Assembly: GCF_004327985.1 (NCBI RefSeq)
Contig: NZ_SJDL01000004.1
Span: 124,001-188,000 of the forward strand
Length of the DNA: 64,000 bases
Direction of reading: 5' to 3'
DNA from: Marinobacter halodurans
Lineage (GTDB): Bacteria > Pseudomonadota > Gammaproteobacteria > Pseudomonadales > Oleiphilaceae
This document shows, piece after piece, positions 8,099 to 15,595 of the stretch. Under the pieces are notes generated by a model, which ran no database searches, was not told the origin of the DNA, and saw nothing but the letters and a program-made list of their open reading frames with translations. Both the position numbers and the translations under genes were made by a program. Each line of letters starts with the position of its first letter. Positions within the stretch are counted from its first letter, which is position 1.

Positions 8099-8281
8099 AT
8101 GAAGAGATTCTACAAAGACTTGAAGCCGCTCCTGCTGATTGCTTCCGCCGCCTGGGTTTTCGGATTCATGGGGATGCTGGGTGCGAACCAAGCGGCAAAG
8201 TTGGTGGGCGTCTCGATCGCGATTGCCTACGAAGAGGGCCCCGAAAAGGCGTCAGCAAACGAAGGAAAGAGTGATGAGTGA
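8099..8281 (+). CDS. Small single-pass membrane protein
   Basis: 60 residues: a short basic N-terminus (MKRFYKDLK), one hydrophobic segment at about 10-30 (PLLLIASAAWVFGFMGMLGA), then a charged tail. The ribosome site GGAGATAGG is well placed. It overlaps the start of the next gene. Could act at the inner membrane; function unknown. Confidence 0.5.
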   Translation: MKRFYKDLKPLLLIASAAWVFGFMGMLGANQAAKLVGVSIAIAYEEGPEKASANEGKSDE

Positions 8282-8444
8282 CCGCAAACCAATGCCGAGA
8301 CAAGGTGATGACATGGATCTGCCGGCCGGAAAGACATGCGCCGACTGCGTCCATTGCCGGCGCTGTTGCGCCATGTTCGGCCATATTCCAGAAGACCAGG
8401 TCTGCGACTGGTCACCATCCAGATTCGCAGAGCGAAATCAGTAA
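8274..8444 (+). CDS. Small cysteine-rich (zinc-binding?) protein
   Basis: 56 residues starting at an ATG after AAGGAAAG. It contains a Cys/His cluster C-x2-C-x2-H-C-x2-C-C, then a later Cys (QVCDW), suggesting one zinc site. It overlaps the preceding membrane-protein gene by 8 bases. Similar tiny Cys-cluster proteins are common in early regions of Mu-like phages. No defined function. Confidence 0.5.
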   Translation: MSDRKPMPRQGDDMDLPAGKTCADCVHCRRCCAMFGHIPEDQVCDWSPSRFAERNQ

Positions 8445-8457
8445 GGGAGATCCGACC

Positions 8458-8637
8458 ATGCAAGACCTGGAACAACTGACCGACAAGTTGAGGCTCGAAC
8501 TTGCGAAGACGCCAGAGGACAGGGCCTACGTCCTCGGCTTTGTCGACGGGAAAGCCTGGGCTCGGAAGCAAGTGTTCCGCTGCGCCATGTTCTTCGCCGT
8601 CACCATAGTCGCCCTCGCCGCGTTGGGGTGGGTATGA
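8458..8637 (+). CDS. Small tail-anchored membrane protein, paralogue 1
   Basis: 59 residues. A soluble helical N-terminus (QDLEQLTDKLRLELAKTPED), the motif TPEDRAYVLGFVDGKAWARKQ, then one C-terminal membrane helix (about 40-59). It is a clear paralogue of the gene at 9084, which has the same length, motif and topology. Its TGA overlaps the next ATG. Function unknown; the conserved R-A-Y-x2-G-F-x2-G-K-x2-A-R-K-Q block is probably the working part. Confidence 0.6.
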   Translation: MQDLEQLTDKLRLELAKTPEDRAYVLGFVDGKAWARKQVFRCAMFFAVTIVALAALGWV

Positions 8638-8834
8638 AACAGCAATTCCGCGAGACCGAGCTGGGCCGCGAGCGCATGTGCAACAAGTGCCGCGATTTCT
8701 GGCCGGACGACAGCGAGTTTTTCTACCTGAGCAAGGACGAGCCGGTGCAGCCCTGCAAGGCCTGCTACAACGAGCTGCCTTCCGTGATAGCCAAGCGTGA
8801 GCGGCAGCTCAGCCGCCGGGGAGCGAGAGCGTGA
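8634..8834 (+). CDS. Small zinc-ribbon-like protein
   Basis: 66 residues with CNKCRDFWPDDSEFFY followed by CKACYNE: two C-x2-C pairs about 22 residues apart, a zinc-ribbon pattern. The start overlaps the preceding stop (ATGA); a GTG two codons earlier is also possible. The tail is Arg-rich. Likely binds nucleic acid or protein through the zinc ribbon; no named family. Confidence 0.6.
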   Translation: MKQQFRETELGRERMCNKCRDFWPDDSEFFYLSKDEPVQPCKACYNELPSVIAKRERQLSRRGARA

Positions 8835-9082
8835 AAGCATTCGGATTTGATGACGCAGACATCCTGCGTGGAGAGATGAAGGCCGCCAATGTCGACGCAT
8901 GGATTATCCGGGATTACCCGGACCGGTGCGCCGGCGAGCAGGGCTGGGAGTTCGCATCTCCTCGATTTTCAGAGGCCAAGACCGAACTTCTTCGACGCAT
9001 GAGGGAAGACCAGGTTGATCCGGAAATGATAGCCCAGGTAGAGGGTTTGAAGGCCTCTTACATACCAGTTGAGGATTGCTGA
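8831..9082 (+). CDS. Small early phage protein, unknown
   Basis: 83 residues from a GTG that overlaps the previous stop (GTGA). Acidic, no membrane segment. N-terminal KAFGFDDADILRGEMKAANVDAWIIRDYPD is probably helical. It sits between the two paralogous membrane-protein genes. No family recognised. Confidence 0.5.
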   Translation: MKAFGFDDADILRGEMKAANVDAWIIRDYPDRCAGEQGWEFASPRFSEAKTELLRRMREDQVDPEMIAQVEGLKASYIPVEDC

Positions 9083-9083
9083 G

Positions 9084-9263
9084 ATGCCAGACATGGAGCG
9101 CCTAATCGACGACCTGCGGGTGCACCTGGCCAGCACGCCCGAAGAAAGGGCTTACGCCCGGGGATTCAACGCCGGCAAGTATTTCGCGCGCAAACAGGCG
9201 GCCTGGTGTTTCGCGTTCGGTGCGGTGATCGCCGTCCTGATCAGCATTGCCGCCTGGCATTGA
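9084..9263 (+). CDS. Small tail-anchored membrane protein, paralogue 2
   Basis: 59 residues, same length and design as the gene at 8458: helical N-terminus, TPEERAYARGFNAGKYFARKQ motif, and a C-terminal membrane helix (FAFGAVIAVLISIAAWH). Identity is high in the central motif and low elsewhere, so the pair duplicated long ago or was acquired separately. GAGG lies upstream of the ATG. Function unknown. Confidence 0.6.
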   Translation: MPDMERLIDDLRVHLASTPEERAYARGFNAGKYFARKQAAWCFAFGAVIAVLISIAAWH

Positions 9264-9274
9264 GGAAAGAGCCG

Positions 9275-9583
9275 ATGCCTATTCGACCAGAAATGAAGGA
9301 GCGGTACCCGGCAGACTGGAAGGCCCGGTCCCGCTTTGTCCGCTTCTACCGGGCCAGGAATCGCTGTGAATGGTGTGGGGCTGAGAATGGCCAGCCTCAC
9401 CCGGTGACCGGCAGCAAGGTCGTGCTGACGGCGGCCCATGTCTTTGATCACCGCCCGGAGGCGGCCAGCCTTCTGAACCTCGCCGCCCTGTGCCAGAGAT
9501 GCCACAACCGGCACGACGCAACGATGCGCCGCGTGAACGCTGCAGCCCGCCGGCACCAGGGACAGATGGAGATTGCACTATGA
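9275..9583 (+). CDS. HNH nuclease-like protein
   Basis: 102 residues. Zinc-ligand pairs C31/C34 and C73/C76 frame a beta-beta-alpha metal core with H55 (AAHVFDH), N68 (LLNLAALC) and H77 (CQRCHNRHD), the HNH order. It lies in the early region and not beside the terminase, so a role in host DNA attack, repair or self-spread is as likely as a packaging role. The next start overlaps its stop. Confidence 0.8.
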   Translation: MPIRPEMKERYPADWKARSRFVRFYRARNRCEWCGAENGQPHPVTGSKVVLTAAHVFDHRPEAASLLNLAALCQRCHNRHDATMRRVNAAARRHQGQMEIAL

Positions 9584-10185
9584 CCACCACCGCCGAGATC
9601 CGCCGCCGCAAGCAGCTGGCCGCCATCCACGCCGCCCGCCGCGACCTGGGCCTGGACGAGGACGGGTACCGGCTGATGCTGCGCGAGTTGGCCGGGGTGG
9701 CCTCCGCCAAGGACCTGGACGCCGGCGGCCGCCGCAAGGTTCTGGACCACCTGCGCCGGGTGGGCTGGGCCAAGCAGCCGCGCAAGCGGGTGGCACAGCA
9801 CCCAGGCACGCCCCACAACCTGGGGCGCGAGCCCATGCTGGAGAAAGTGGAGGCGCTGCTGGCCGAAATGAAAGCGCCCTGGAGCTACGCCGACGCCATC
9901 GCCAAGCAGCAGACTGGCATCGAGCGGGTGGCCTGGCTGAAAAAGCCAGAGCACCTCCGGGCGCTGATTGCCGCGCTGGACGTCGAGCTGGAAAAGCGCC
10001 GGCTGTTGGACTCGCTGGAAGTCGCCATGAGGGCTCGGTCTCTCTCACTGGATGACATCGACCGGCTGCACCCGGAACTGCCTCGTAACTGGCGCAGAAA
10101 CCGGAAGTGTCTGGGGCGCCTTTGCGCGCACTACATGCTGCCGGATGCCTGGCTGGACGCGCACCGGGAGGGTGACACCCCATGA
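9580..10185 (+). CDS. gemA: GemA-like regulatory protein (Mu gp16 family)
   Basis: 201 residues. In Mu, GemA affects host gene expression and DNA supercoiling during the early phase. The family core is seen: RRRKQLAAIHAARRDLGLDEDGYRLMLRELAGVASAKDLDAGGRRKVLDHLRRVGW (about 7-62). The C-terminal ~60 residues (SLSLDDIDRLHPELPRNWRRNRKCLGRLC) form a basic helical extension. Translationally coupled to both neighbours by 4-base overlaps. Confidence 0.85.
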   Translation: MTTTAEIRRRKQLAAIHAARRDLGLDEDGYRLMLRELAGVASAKDLDAGGRRKVLDHLRRVGWAKQPRKRVAQHPGTPHNLGREPMLEKVEALLAEMKAPWSYADAIAKQQTGIERVAWLKKPEHLRALIAALDVELEKRRLLDSLEVAMRARSLSLDDIDRLHPELPRNWRRNRKCLGRLCAHYMLPDAWLDAHREGDTP

Positions 10186-10697
10186 AGCTCGGCCGTTGCC
10201 CCGTCTGCCACAGCCACCTGCACCTGGACGCGCTTATTCAGGACGACGCCGGCAGTGAGTTGCTGGGCTTGCTGGCCGGGCTTGGTCGCCCGCTGGCCCG
10301 GCCGCTGGTGCAGTACCTGGCGCTGTTCCGTCCGGCCAAGTCCGACCTGAGCAACGCCCGCGCCCTCAAGCTGGCGCAGGACACCCTGGCCATCGCGGAC
10401 CGAGACAGCCTCATCGCTGGGCTGCAGGACACCGTTCGCAGCCTGCACGAAAAGCGCCAGCGGGGAGAAACCAAGCCGCTGAAAAACCACAACTACCTGA
10501 AACAGGTGCTGGCCACGGTGGCGCCGGAAGCCCGCAAGCCGGGGGCGGAATCCGACAGCAACCGCCCCACCAGCTGGGAGAAAAAACAGGGCCTGGAAGA
10601 GACGCCCGAGGAGTCCCGTCGCAAGTGGGAGGCGCAGATGCGCCGGCTGGGCGTGGACCCTGAGCAGTTCAACACCAAGCGGAACACCGGAGGCTGA
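10182..10697 (+). CDS. Unknown phage protein with N-terminal metal-binding motif
   Basis: 171 residues. Starts with GRCPVCHSHLHLD, a C-x2-C-H-x-H-x-H cluster fit for zinc, followed by a helical region and a charged, low-complexity C-terminal half (EKKQGLEETPEESRRKWEAQMRRLG). It lies between gemA and the Mor-type activator gene, coupled to gemA by a 4-base overlap. Possibly regulatory; no family named. Confidence 0.55.
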   Translation: MKLGRCPVCHSHLHLDALIQDDAGSELLGLLAGLGRPLARPLVQYLALFRPAKSDLSNARALKLAQDTLAIADRDSLIAGLQDTVRSLHEKRQRGETKPLKNHNYLKQVLATVAPEARKPGAESDSNRPTSWEKKQGLEETPEESRRKWEAQMRRLGVDPEQFNTKRNTGG

Positions 10698-10698
10698 G

Positions 10699-11094
10699 AT
10701 GAGCGACTGGGACACCGACTACCTGCCCGCTTCGCTGAAGGACCTGATCGACGTGGTCGGCCTTGAGCCGGCCCGAAAGCTGGTGAGCGTGTACGGCGGA
10801 ACCCGGCTGACGGTGCCCGCAAAAATGCATGCGGCGCACCCCCTGGCAGAACTGCTGGGCATCGAGGCGGCTCAGGCGCTGTCACGGCATTATGCCCTGG
10901 AACGGGTCGATGTCCCGACGGCGAGCGCCGCCACCAAAGCCGCACGCAACCGCGAGATGAGAGAGCATCACCAGGCCGGTGTGTCCGTGCGCCGGCTGGC
11001 CCTGCGCTACCAGCTCACAGAACGGCGGGTATGGGAGATCCTCGCCGAGGATGCGCCCAGCAGCCAACAGACGGATCTGTTCAGCGAGTCATAA
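10699..11094 (+). CDS. mor: Mor/C-family transcription activator
   Basis: 131 residues, the length of Mu Mor (129). Mor and C dimers bind dyad sites just upstream of -35 and recruit RNA polymerase. The N-terminal dimerisation region (LKDLIDVVGLEPARKLVSVYGGTRLTVP) and C-terminal HTH (REHHQAGVSVRRLALRYQLTERRVWEIL) are family-typical. Only one such gene is seen in this phage, so it probably does the work of both Mor and C. The matching dyads CCTGA-N6-TCAGG occur upstream of 11565 and 18889. Confidence 0.9.
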   Translation: MSDWDTDYLPASLKDLIDVVGLEPARKLVSVYGGTRLTVPAKMHAAHPLAELLGIEAAQALSRHYALERVDVPTASAATKAARNREMREHHQAGVSVRRLALRYQLTERRVWEILAEDAPSSQQTDLFSES

Positions 11095-11201
11095 ACGGTC
11101 ATTCAGCCTCATCGACCCGAACCGCCCGCGAATGGAGGCCACCCCCGCTGCGGGCACTCCGAAGCAGTTACCATGGGAATGGAACTGACGAGGAGAATCG
11201 A

Positions 11202-11408
11202 ATGACATCACCAAACGATCTACGGGAATGCTGGTTCGAACTGGAGCGCCTGACAGCCTGCCGCCAGGCGGTCACGGCACTGCTGGTACCGGAACCGGAC
11301 CTGCATGCGGTCAATCGCGACAACCTGTGCCAACTGCTCGGTTACCTGGACGAGCAGGAGGCCCGCCTGATCGCGACGTTGCAACCACTGCTGAGTCGCT
11401 GCGCCTGA
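11202..11408 (+). CDS. Small phage protein, unknown
   Basis: 68 residues, mostly helical (WFELERLTACRQAVTALLVPEPD), with AGGAGA eight bases before the ATG. It stands alone between the activator gene and the first late promoter. No family recognised. Confidence 0.5.
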   Translation: MTSPNDLRECWFELERLTACRQAVTALLVPEPDLHAVNRDNLCQLLGYLDEQEARLIATLQPLLSRCA

Positions 11409-11507
11409 GCACGAGCCGGGGCGGTACCGGCCGCCCCGGATCTTCCGTTTGTGATTCCGGCCGCAGCCGGTTAAGCTTTAACCGCTCCCGCTTTACCCCT
11501 CTACCGT

Positions 11508-11564
11508 TTACCCCTGAACCCTATCAGGCCCGCCAATACCGGCCCCCGCCGCTACCCTGCGGCC
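11508..11564 (+). promoter_or_regulatory. Late promoter 1, activator dyad at -44.5, leaderless start
   Basis: The dyad CCTGA-N6-TCAGG at 11513-11528 lies in a 21-bp block shared (20/21) with 18832-18852. A -10-like TACCCT at 11553-11558 would place +1 exactly on the A of the ATG at 11565. There is no -35 box and no Shine-Dalgarno sequence between promoter and ATG. With +1 at the ATG, the dyad is centred at -44.5, almost the -43.5 known for Mu Mor at Pm. Inferred to be driven by the Mor/C-type protein at 10699. Confidence 0.8.
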
Positions 11565-12026
11565 ATGACTACTTCAAATTCTGACACCCTTTTCCTGTAT
11601 CGCGCCTACACCGACCGTGGCGTGTTCGGCACTCTGGTGACCCCCAACCGGAGTTATCACCTGCTGGAGCGCCCCTGGCTGGATAACCGCACCTCCGTCA
11701 GTTGCATTCCCGAGGGTGTGTACACCCTCGGCCTGCGCCGTTCCGGCGTGGTGGAGCGCACCACCGGCGGCCAGTACCTGCATGGGTGGGAAGTGCAGGA
11801 TGTGCCCGGGCGCACCTACATCATGTTTCACCCCGCCAACACCATCGACGACCTGGAAGGCTGCCTGGCCCCCGGGCTGTCCACCGGCGTCCTGCCGGAC
11901 AACCACGGCACGCCCCAGTGGGCGGTGCTCAATTCCCTTGCGGCCTTCAAGATGCTGATGAAAGACCTGGAGGCCAGGCAGCGCTGGCATCTGGATATCC
12001 GCACCAAAACACCGGAGTGGCCCTGA
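11565..12026 (+). CDS. DUF5675 family protein at the lysis locus
   Basis: 153 residues. Contains the family pattern YRAYTDRGVFGTLV, LLERPWLDNRTSVSCIPEGVYTL, and FHPANTIDDLEGCLAPG. DUF5675 proteins occur where Mu-like phages often keep lysozyme; an enzymatic role in cell-wall lysis has been suggested but I know of no proof. First gene of the late lysis operon, directly followed by the holin. The ATG lies at the predicted transcription start, so its mRNA should be leaderless. Confidence 0.75.
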   Translation: MTTSNSDTLFLYRAYTDRGVFGTLVTPNRSYHLLERPWLDNRTSVSCIPEGVYTLGLRRSGVVERTTGGQYLHGWEVQDVPGRTYIMFHPANTIDDLEGCLAPGLSTGVLPDNHGTPQWAVLNSLAAFKMLMKDLEARQRWHLDIRTKTPEWP

Positions 12027-12027
12027 C

Positions 12028-12630
12028 ATGAGCTGGAGCTGGGACGACGTAAAGGACGTGGTGGGCAAAGCCGCGCCGTTGCTGGGCAGCGCCCTGGGGC
12101 CGGCCGGCGGTGCCGTGGGCACGCTGATCGCCAGCGCCCTGGGCACCGATGACAACCCCGAGGCCGTGGCTTCTGCCATCCAGGCGGACCCGGATGCGCT
12201 GGTCAAACTCAAAGCGCTTGAACGGGAGCACGAGCGGGAATTGCGACGGATGGTGATTGAAGCAGAAACCACCCGACTGACCGAGATCAACCGGACGATG
12301 AGGGCAGAGTTCTCTGCGGACGATGCGTATGTCCGCCGCTGGCGCCCGACCTATGGCTACGCCACCTGCATCACCTGGACCCTGCAAAGCCTCGCCATAG
12401 TAGCGGCGATCATCGGTGCGGCCTTCGTGTACCCAGAACATGCCGACAAAATCCTGGGCGGGCTAACCGCCTTGATGGGGGCCATGGTCACCATGTGGGG
12501 GATCGCGCTGTCCGTGCTGGGTATCAACATCAGTTCGCGCTCCAAAGATAAGCGGGTCACTGCCGGACAGGATGGGCGGGGCCTGATGGAGAAGCTGGTC
12601 GATAACCTTGGAGGTAAACGCAGTGGATGA
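12028..12630 (+). CDS. Holin of the 3TM (GTA_holin_3TM) type
   Basis: 200 residues. Forms inner-membrane lesions that release or activate the lysis enzyme. N-terminal Gly/Ala-rich hydrophobic segment (about 10-40), a charged middle (ALEREHEREL then MVIEAETTRL), the marker RRWRPTYGYATC, and two C-terminal membrane helices (about 108-131 and 139-163). These match the holin superfamily first described in gene-transfer agents. The ATG is one base after the previous stop. Confidence 0.85.
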   Translation: MSWSWDDVKDVVGKAAPLLGSALGPAGGAVGTLIASALGTDDNPEAVASAIQADPDALVKLKALEREHERELRRMVIEAETTRLTEINRTMRAEFSADDAYVRRWRPTYGYATCITWTLQSLAIVAAIIGAAFVYPEHADKILGGLTALMGAMVTMWGIALSVLGINISSRSKDKRVTAGQDGRGLMEKLVDNLGGKRSG

Positions 12631-12847
12631 ACGCAGCTTTGAGGAAGCCCAGGCGCTCACCGAACGTCTGACGCGTGCGGGCATCGAACAGGCGCTCCAG
12701 GTGCACCTGGAAGCCCCCCTGGAATACAACGGCCAGCGCCTCTGCCGGGACTGCGACGAGGCCCTGAGCCAGGCTCGCCTTGCGGCCAACCCGAACGCCG
12801 TGCGCTGTGTGGACTGCCAGACCGATCACGACCGCCGGGAGGGGTAA
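12623..12847 (+). CDS. Small DksA/TraR-type zinc-finger protein
   Basis: 74 residues from a GTG preceded by TTGGAGG. C-R-D-C and C-V-D-C pairs about 20 residues apart form the TraR/DksA C4 zinc finger. TraR-like phage proteins bind the RNA polymerase secondary channel and mimic DksA/ppGpp; this one keeps the finger and a short N-terminal helix. It overlaps the holin stop and its own TAA overlaps the next ATG. Confidence 0.8.
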   Translation: MDERSFEEAQALTERLTRAGIEQALQVHLEAPLEYNGQRLCRDCDEALSQARLAANPNAVRCVDCQTDHDRREG

Positions 12848-13233
12848 TGGATCTGTTGCCAGTGAATTACGAAGCGGCCAAATTCTGGATGGGGTTTGTG
12901 CAACTGGCAGGGCTGGTGGCCCTGTTCATCTACACCCACATCACCAACAAATCCAAGGCGAACGCCAGCGCCATCAACGCGGTGCGGCAAGACATGGAAG
13001 AGGATAACGACCGCCTGGAGCAGCGTCTTGCCCGCGCCGAGCGCCGGCAGGATGTGTTCGAAAGCCGGCTTGAGGGCGCGCCCACGCATCAGGATTTATC
13101 CCGGGTTTACGAGCGCCTTAACGACGTGGCCGAGGATCTGTCCGGCGTGTCCGGGCAGATGCGGGCGTTATCCCACCAGCTCTCGATGGTGAATCAGTAC
13201 CTGTTGAACCAGAAAGGAGGCCACGGCCAATGA
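12847..13233 (+). CDS. DUF2730 family membrane-anchored coiled-coil protein
   Basis: 128 residues: N-terminal membrane helix (KFWMGFVQLAGLVALFIYTHI, about 12-32) and a long coiled coil to the end (QDMEEDNDRLEQRLARAERRQDVF). Topology is N-in with a periplasmic coiled coil, or the reverse. Mu encodes a similar protein in the lysis/packaging interval. With no obvious Rz/Rz1 pair in this phage, a spanin-like job is conceivable but unproved. Confidence 0.7.
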   Translation: MDLLPVNYEAAKFWMGFVQLAGLVALFIYTHITNKSKANASAINAVRQDMEEDNDRLEQRLARAERRQDVFESRLEGAPTHQDLSRVYERLNDVAEDLSGVSGQMRALSHQLSMVNQYLLNQKGGHGQ

Positions 13234-13529
13234 GCTACCAGGACTTTCAGACCGAGGGTCGCCGTCTGGGTATTCTGCGGATCCTGTCCCGCCGCAATCA
13301 ATTCACCACCAATGAGTACAGCCTCAGCGATGAGCTGGGGGGCAGCTATGGCCACCTGATCAGTAAGGACCAACTGCACACCGACCTGGCCTGGCTGGAA
13401 GAACAGGGGCTGGTCATCTGCCAACAACCGCGCGCGGGCTGGATCGTGACGCTGACCACCCGTGGCAGCGACGTGGCCGAGGGCCGGGCCCGTGTTCCGG
13501 GTGTCTCCCAACCCCGTCCGGAGGTATAA
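13230..13529 (+). CDS. VpaChn25_0724-family phage protein (winged-helix-like)
   Basis: 99 residues. Fold pattern LGILRILSRRNQFTTNEYSLSDEL then DQLHTDLAWLEEQGLVI resembles an ArsR-like winged helix, as in the small protein that precedes DUF3486 in Mu-like phages. Probably assists packaging or regulates late genes. It overlaps the upstream stop by 4 bases. Confidence 0.7.
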   Translation: MSYQDFQTEGRRLGILRILSRRNQFTTNEYSLSDELGGSYGHLISKDQLHTDLAWLEEQGLVICQQPRAGWIVTLTTRGSDVAEGRARVPGVSQPRPEV

Positions 13530-13532
13530 ACC

Positions 13533-14081
13533 ATGCCGCCGCGCTCAAAGGTCTATGACTTGCCCCAGGACCTCCGCGAGGAACTGAATGAACGGCTGGT
13601 CAGCACTGGCTTTCAGGGCTATGACGGCCTGACCCAGTGGTTGGAGGAGCGCGGATACAAGCTCTCGCGCTCCGCTGTACACCGGTACGGTCAGGACCTC
13701 CAGGAAGAATTCGAAGAGGCCATGGGGGACGTGCGCAAGACCACAGAGCTGGCCCGCGCCATGGCAAGCAATCAGGACGACGAGAGCGGCCACCTGATCG
13801 ACGCTACCGCCCGCATCGTGCAGGACCAGCTGCTGCGTATTTCCATTGCTATGCGTAAGGCCGAAGACGACCCGGCCAAAGCCGCCAAGCAGCTGGGCAG
13901 CGTGACCCGGGCCCTGGCCGAGATCGGTCGGGTGTCGCTGGGGCAGAAAAAATGGGCCCGGGAGCTGCGCCTAGAGGTCGCCCGGGAAGCCGCAGAGGCG
14001 GCCGAGGGCGCAATGGCAAGCCAGGGGATGACCCGCGAATCCATCGATGCGATCAAGCGCGACATCCTGGGCATCGCATGA
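13533..14081 (+). CDS. DUF3486 protein, terminase small subunit (Mu gp27-like)
   Basis: 182 residues. N-terminal helix-turn-helix (YDGLTQWLEERGYKLSRSAVHRYG, about 30-53) recognises packaging DNA; a helical oligomerisation region follows. It sits directly before the large terminase gene and overlaps it by 4 bases. In Mu-like phages this protein starts headful packaging near the left end and takes host DNA at both ends. Confidence 0.85.
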   Translation: MPPRSKVYDLPQDLREELNERLVSTGFQGYDGLTQWLEERGYKLSRSAVHRYGQDLQEEFEEAMGDVRKTTELARAMASNQDDESGHLIDATARIVQDQLLRISIAMRKAEDDPAKAAKQLGSVTRALAEIGRVSLGQKKWARELRLEVAREAAEAAEGAMASQGMTRESIDAIKRDILGIA

Positions 14082-15595
14082 TGAGCACCCCTCTCCCTGA
14101 CTCGGTTCTGCTGCCGTACCAGAAGGCGTGGATCGAAGACCAGTCTGAACTCAAGATTGCCGAGAAGAGCCGGCGCACCGGCCTCACCTGGGGCGAGGCG
14201 GCGGACGCCGTATTGACCGCCAGCGCTGCAAAATCCGCGGGCGGTACCAACCACTACTACGTGGGCTCGAACAAGGAAATGGCCATCGAGTTCATTGACG
14301 CCTGCGCCATGTGGGCGCGGGCGTTTGATCGGGCCGCATCCACCGTCCAGGAGGAAGTGATCAGCGACGAGGACAAGGACATCCTCACCTTCAACATTCG
14401 CTTCAGCAGCGGTTTCAAGATCCAAGCACTGTCCAGTCGCCCCAGTAACCTACGGGGCCGACAGGGCAACGTCACCATCGACGAGGCCGCTTTCCATGCA
14501 GAGCTGGCCGAGGTGCTCAAGGCTGCCCTGGCATTGACCATGTGGGGCTCCAAGGTGCGTCTGATCAGCACGCACAACGGCGCGGAGAACCTGTTCAACG
14601 AGCTGATCCAGGACAGCCGGGCAGGCAAGAAACGCTACAGCGTGCACCGTCTCACCCTGGACGATGCCTGTGACCAGGGCCTGTACCAGCGCATCTGCCA
14701 GGTGCGCGGAAAACCCTGGAGTCAGGCCGCTGAGAAGCAGTGGAAAGACAACTTGCTGCGGGACACCGCTACCCGCGAGGACGCCCTGGAAGAATACTAC
14801 TGCGTGCCCAAATCCGGCGGTGGCGCCTACCTGTCCAGGGGCATGATCGAGGCTCGGATGGTGGAGGCCCCGGTGGTCCGTTTCGAGGGCACCGCAGAGT
14901 TCAACGCCTGGCCGGAGCACCTTCGCCAGGCCGAGGTCCACGATTGGTGCGAAAGCGAGCTGCTGCCCCTGCTAAAGGCGCTGAACCCGGAAGAGCGGCA
15001 TTGCTTCGGTGAAGACTTCGGCCGCAGCGGCGACCTGACAGTCATCGCACCCATGGCCCTCAGCCAGCAGCTCAAGCGGCGGGTGCCGTTCCTCGCCGAG
15101 CTGCGAAACGTGCCCTTCAAACAGCAGGAGCAGATCCTGTATTACATCGTCGACCGTCTGCCGGGGCTCCAGTACGGTGCCCTGGATGCCCGGGGTAACG
15201 GCCAGTACCTGGCGGAACAGGCCCAGTACGAGTATGGCGCCGATCGCGTGGAGGCCGTGATGCTTTCCCAGGCCTGGTACCTGGATGCCATGCCCCGGTT
15301 CAAGGCGGCCTTTGAGGACAACGGCATTGAGATCCCCAGGGACACCGACGTGCTCGATGACCTCCGGGCCCTGCAGGTCATCAGGGGCATCCCCAAGCTG
15401 CCGGATGCCAAGACCGGTGAAGACAAGAAACGCCATGGTGACGCCGCGATCGCGCTGGCCCTGGCCTACTACGCCAGCTTCCAGCAGGCCGCCCTGGAAT
15501 ATGGCTATGAGGCGATCCGCACTGGCCCCGAACAACGACACCCCCGCCCGGTGCGCGCCACCGCTGGCTTCCGTAACCGAGGAGGACTGCTGTAA
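14078..15595 (+). CDS. Terminase large subunit (Mu gp28-like)
   Basis: DNA-packaging motor and headful nuclease, 505 residues. The ATPase part has a degenerate Walker A (SRRTGLTW, 31-38) and Walker B/catalytic Glu in VTIDEAAFH (132-140). The nuclease half begins at about residue 308 with GEDFGRSGD (311-319), whose acidic residues fit the RNase H-like metal site. Two tandem ATGs overlap the previous stop; the upstream one is annotated. Large N-terminal extensions of this frame belong to the small subunit gene in another frame and were not used. Confidence 0.92.
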   Translation: MMSTPLPDSVLLPYQKAWIEDQSELKIAEKSRRTGLTWGEAADAVLTASAAKSAGGTNHYYVGSNKEMAIEFIDACAMWARAFDRAASTVQEEVISDEDKDILTFNIRFSSGFKIQALSSRPSNLRGRQGNVTIDEAAFHAELAEVLKAALALTMWGSKVRLISTHNGAENLFNELIQDSRAGKKRYSVHRLTLDDACDQGLYQRICQVRGKPWSQAAEKQWKDNLLRDTATREDALEEYYCVPKSGGGAYLSRGMIEARMVEAPVVRFEGTAEFNAWPEHLRQAEVHDWCESELLPLLKALNPEERHCFGEDFGRSGDLTVIAPMALSQQLKRRVPFLAELRNVPFKQQEQILYYIVDRLPGLQYGALDARGNGQYLAEQAQYEYGADRVEAVMLSQAWYLDAMPRFKAAFEDNGIEIPRDTDVLDDLRALQVIRGIPKLPDAKTGEDKKRHGDAAIALALAYYASFQQAALEYGYEAIRTGPEQRHPRPVRATAGFRNRGGLL

